A program made the position numbers and the translations under genes. Of a stretch of 6,023 nt of DNA, positions 5,301 through 6,023 are shown in pieces. The notes under the pieces are model-generated. The model did not search any database. It was not told where the DNA came from and was given only the letters and a program-made list of their open reading frames with translations. The stretch comes from Acidobacteriota bacterium (GTDB taxonomy: Bacteria; Acidobacteriota; Terriglobia; UBA7540), in the NCBI GenBank assembly GCA_021784615.1, contig JAJYHU010000415.1:1-6023 (forward strand), in the 5' to 3' direction. Position 1 is the first letter of the stretch, and each line of letters opens with the position of its first letter.

Positions 5301-6023
5301 ATGACGGACCACGCTTATCGCTGCGGTTGGCGGACTGGAGTCTGTGCATCTCTTGTGCTGGCTACGGGGCTGCTCATGGCTTCTGCCGCGCGAGCCCAAG
5401 CGGCGGGCAAAGGGCAAGCGGCGCCCGCCCTGAAGGACATTCCTATCCAACACGTCATTGTTATATTTCAGGAAAATCGTTCCTTTGATTCCTACTTTGG
5501 CACGTACCCGGGAGCGGACGGCATTCCGATGCGCAACGGGGTGCCCACGGTCTGCGACCTCGATCCCAAGGCGGGAGAGTGCGTCAAGCCCTATCTCGAC
5601 CACAACGACGTGAACTGCGGCGGCCCGCACTCCGCAGGATCGTTTTTGGCGGCCGCTGCGAACGGCAAGATGAACGGGTTCATTCGAGTGGTCCAGTCTT
5701 CAGGAGGATTCGGTTTATATTCTCTTGCATGGGCTCGCAAGTACTGTAAGCAACCTACTGACCCAAGAGAGTCTGATCAAGTCATGGGATACCACAACGA
5801 AGGAGACATCCCGAATTACTGGGCCTACGCAAAACAATTTGTGCTCCAGGATCACATGTTTGAGACGTTGCATTCCTGGAGTTTTCCGTCGCATTTGTAT
5901 CTTGTTTCCGCGTGGTCGGCAACCTGCGGCCAATCCGACAAACCCATGAGCTGCGTGAGCGCTCTCCTGCCCAAGGATCGGACGCTTAAAAATCCTACGC
6001 CGTTCGCGTGGACGGATATTACC
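5301..6023 (+). CDS. Secreted phosphoesterase of the phospholipase C / acid phosphatase family (3' end outside the window)
   Basis: The frame runs open from ATG at 5301 to the right edge, 241 codons, so the gene is incomplete only because the window ends. GGAGGA at 5287-5292 gives a strong ribosome binding site and fixes the start. Residues 1-32 form a Sec-type signal peptide: Arg7 and Arg11, a hydrophobic core (GVCASLVLATGLLMASA), and a cleavage motif ARA before Gln33. The mature part opens with HVIVIFQENRSFDSYFGTYP (51-70), the hallmark of this phosphoesterase family, whose Glu58-Asn59 pair is expected to help bind the active-site metal. Further family blocks are GGPHSAGSF (107-115), MGYHNEGDIPNYWAYAKQF (162-180) and WSFPSHLYLVSAW (193-205). 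Such enzymes are exported and release phosphate from phospholipids or phosphomonoesters; which one cannot be told here. Six Cys in the visible mature part (85, 94, 106, 149 and two near 208-219) could form disulfides. No neighbour is obviously linked. Confidence 0.9.
   Translation, partial: MTDHAYRCGWRTGVCASLVLATGLLMASAARAQAAGKGQAAPALKDIPIQHVIVIFQENRSFDSYFGTYPGADGIPMRNGVPTVCDLDPKAGECVKPYLDHNDVNCGGPHSAGSFLAAAANGKMNGFIRVVQSSGGFGLYSLAWARKYCKQPTDPRESDQVMGYHNEGDIPNYWAYAKQFVLQDHMFETLHSWSFPSHLYLVSAWSATCGQSDKPMSCVSALLPKDRTLKNPTPFAWTDIT

Noticed and set aside
5190..5630. A 146-codon minus-strand frame opposite the phosphoesterase start
   Set aside because: The plus strand here carries a strong Shine-Dalgarno, a signal peptide and the family hallmark motif, so the minus-strand frame is a shadow.

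Overview
This window reads as an ordinary bacterial chromosome segment of moderately high GC (my impression by eye, not computed). The gene complement fits a soil-type heterotroph: a large glycoside hydrolase, a secreted phospholipase C/acid phosphatase-type phosphoesterase, and an ECF sigma factor with a soluble zinc-finger anti-sigma protein. I lean toward Acidobacteriota, but that is inference from gene style and no marker in the window proves it.

Layout, left to right. (1) 2-1072, plus strand: the C-terminal part of a multidomain glycoside hydrolase that enters from the left edge. (2) 1238-2974, minus strand: a complete recN, the SMC-like DNA repair ATPase, convergent with the hydrolase. 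(3) 3072-3692, minus strand: an anti-sigma-like protein with an H-x3-C-x2-C zinc motif. (4) 3671-4216, minus strand: the partner ECF sigma factor, interrupted by one in-frame TAA inside region 2. (5) 4217-4316: a divergent control region with a perfect 8-bp inverted repeat and a TATAAT box. (6) 4317-4568, plus strand: the first part of an MBL-fold metallo-hydrolase, cut off before its metal-binding motif. (7) 4536-4818: a scrambled stretch without genes, holding an 18-bp tandem duplication. (8) 4819-5077: the 3' end of an IS5-type insertion sequence, with a degenerate transposase tail. (9) 5301-6023, plus strand: the N-terminal 241 codons of an exported phosphoesterase, leaving through the right edge.

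The sigma factor, anti-sigma protein and MBL-fold gene look like one former regulatory locus: sigma and anti-sigma overlap and run in one direction, and the MBL gene is divergent from a shared control region. Three independent lesions lie within about 1.2 kb: a nonsense codon in sigma, a truncated MBL gene and an eroded IS. The anti-sigma frame is still open. The best reading is a signalling locus in decay, between an intact repair gene and an intact secreted-enzyme gene. I see no clearly new biological system. The most interesting items are the decayed sigma locus with a surviving anti-sigma gene, the hairpin at the sigma start, and palindromes just upstream of recN.
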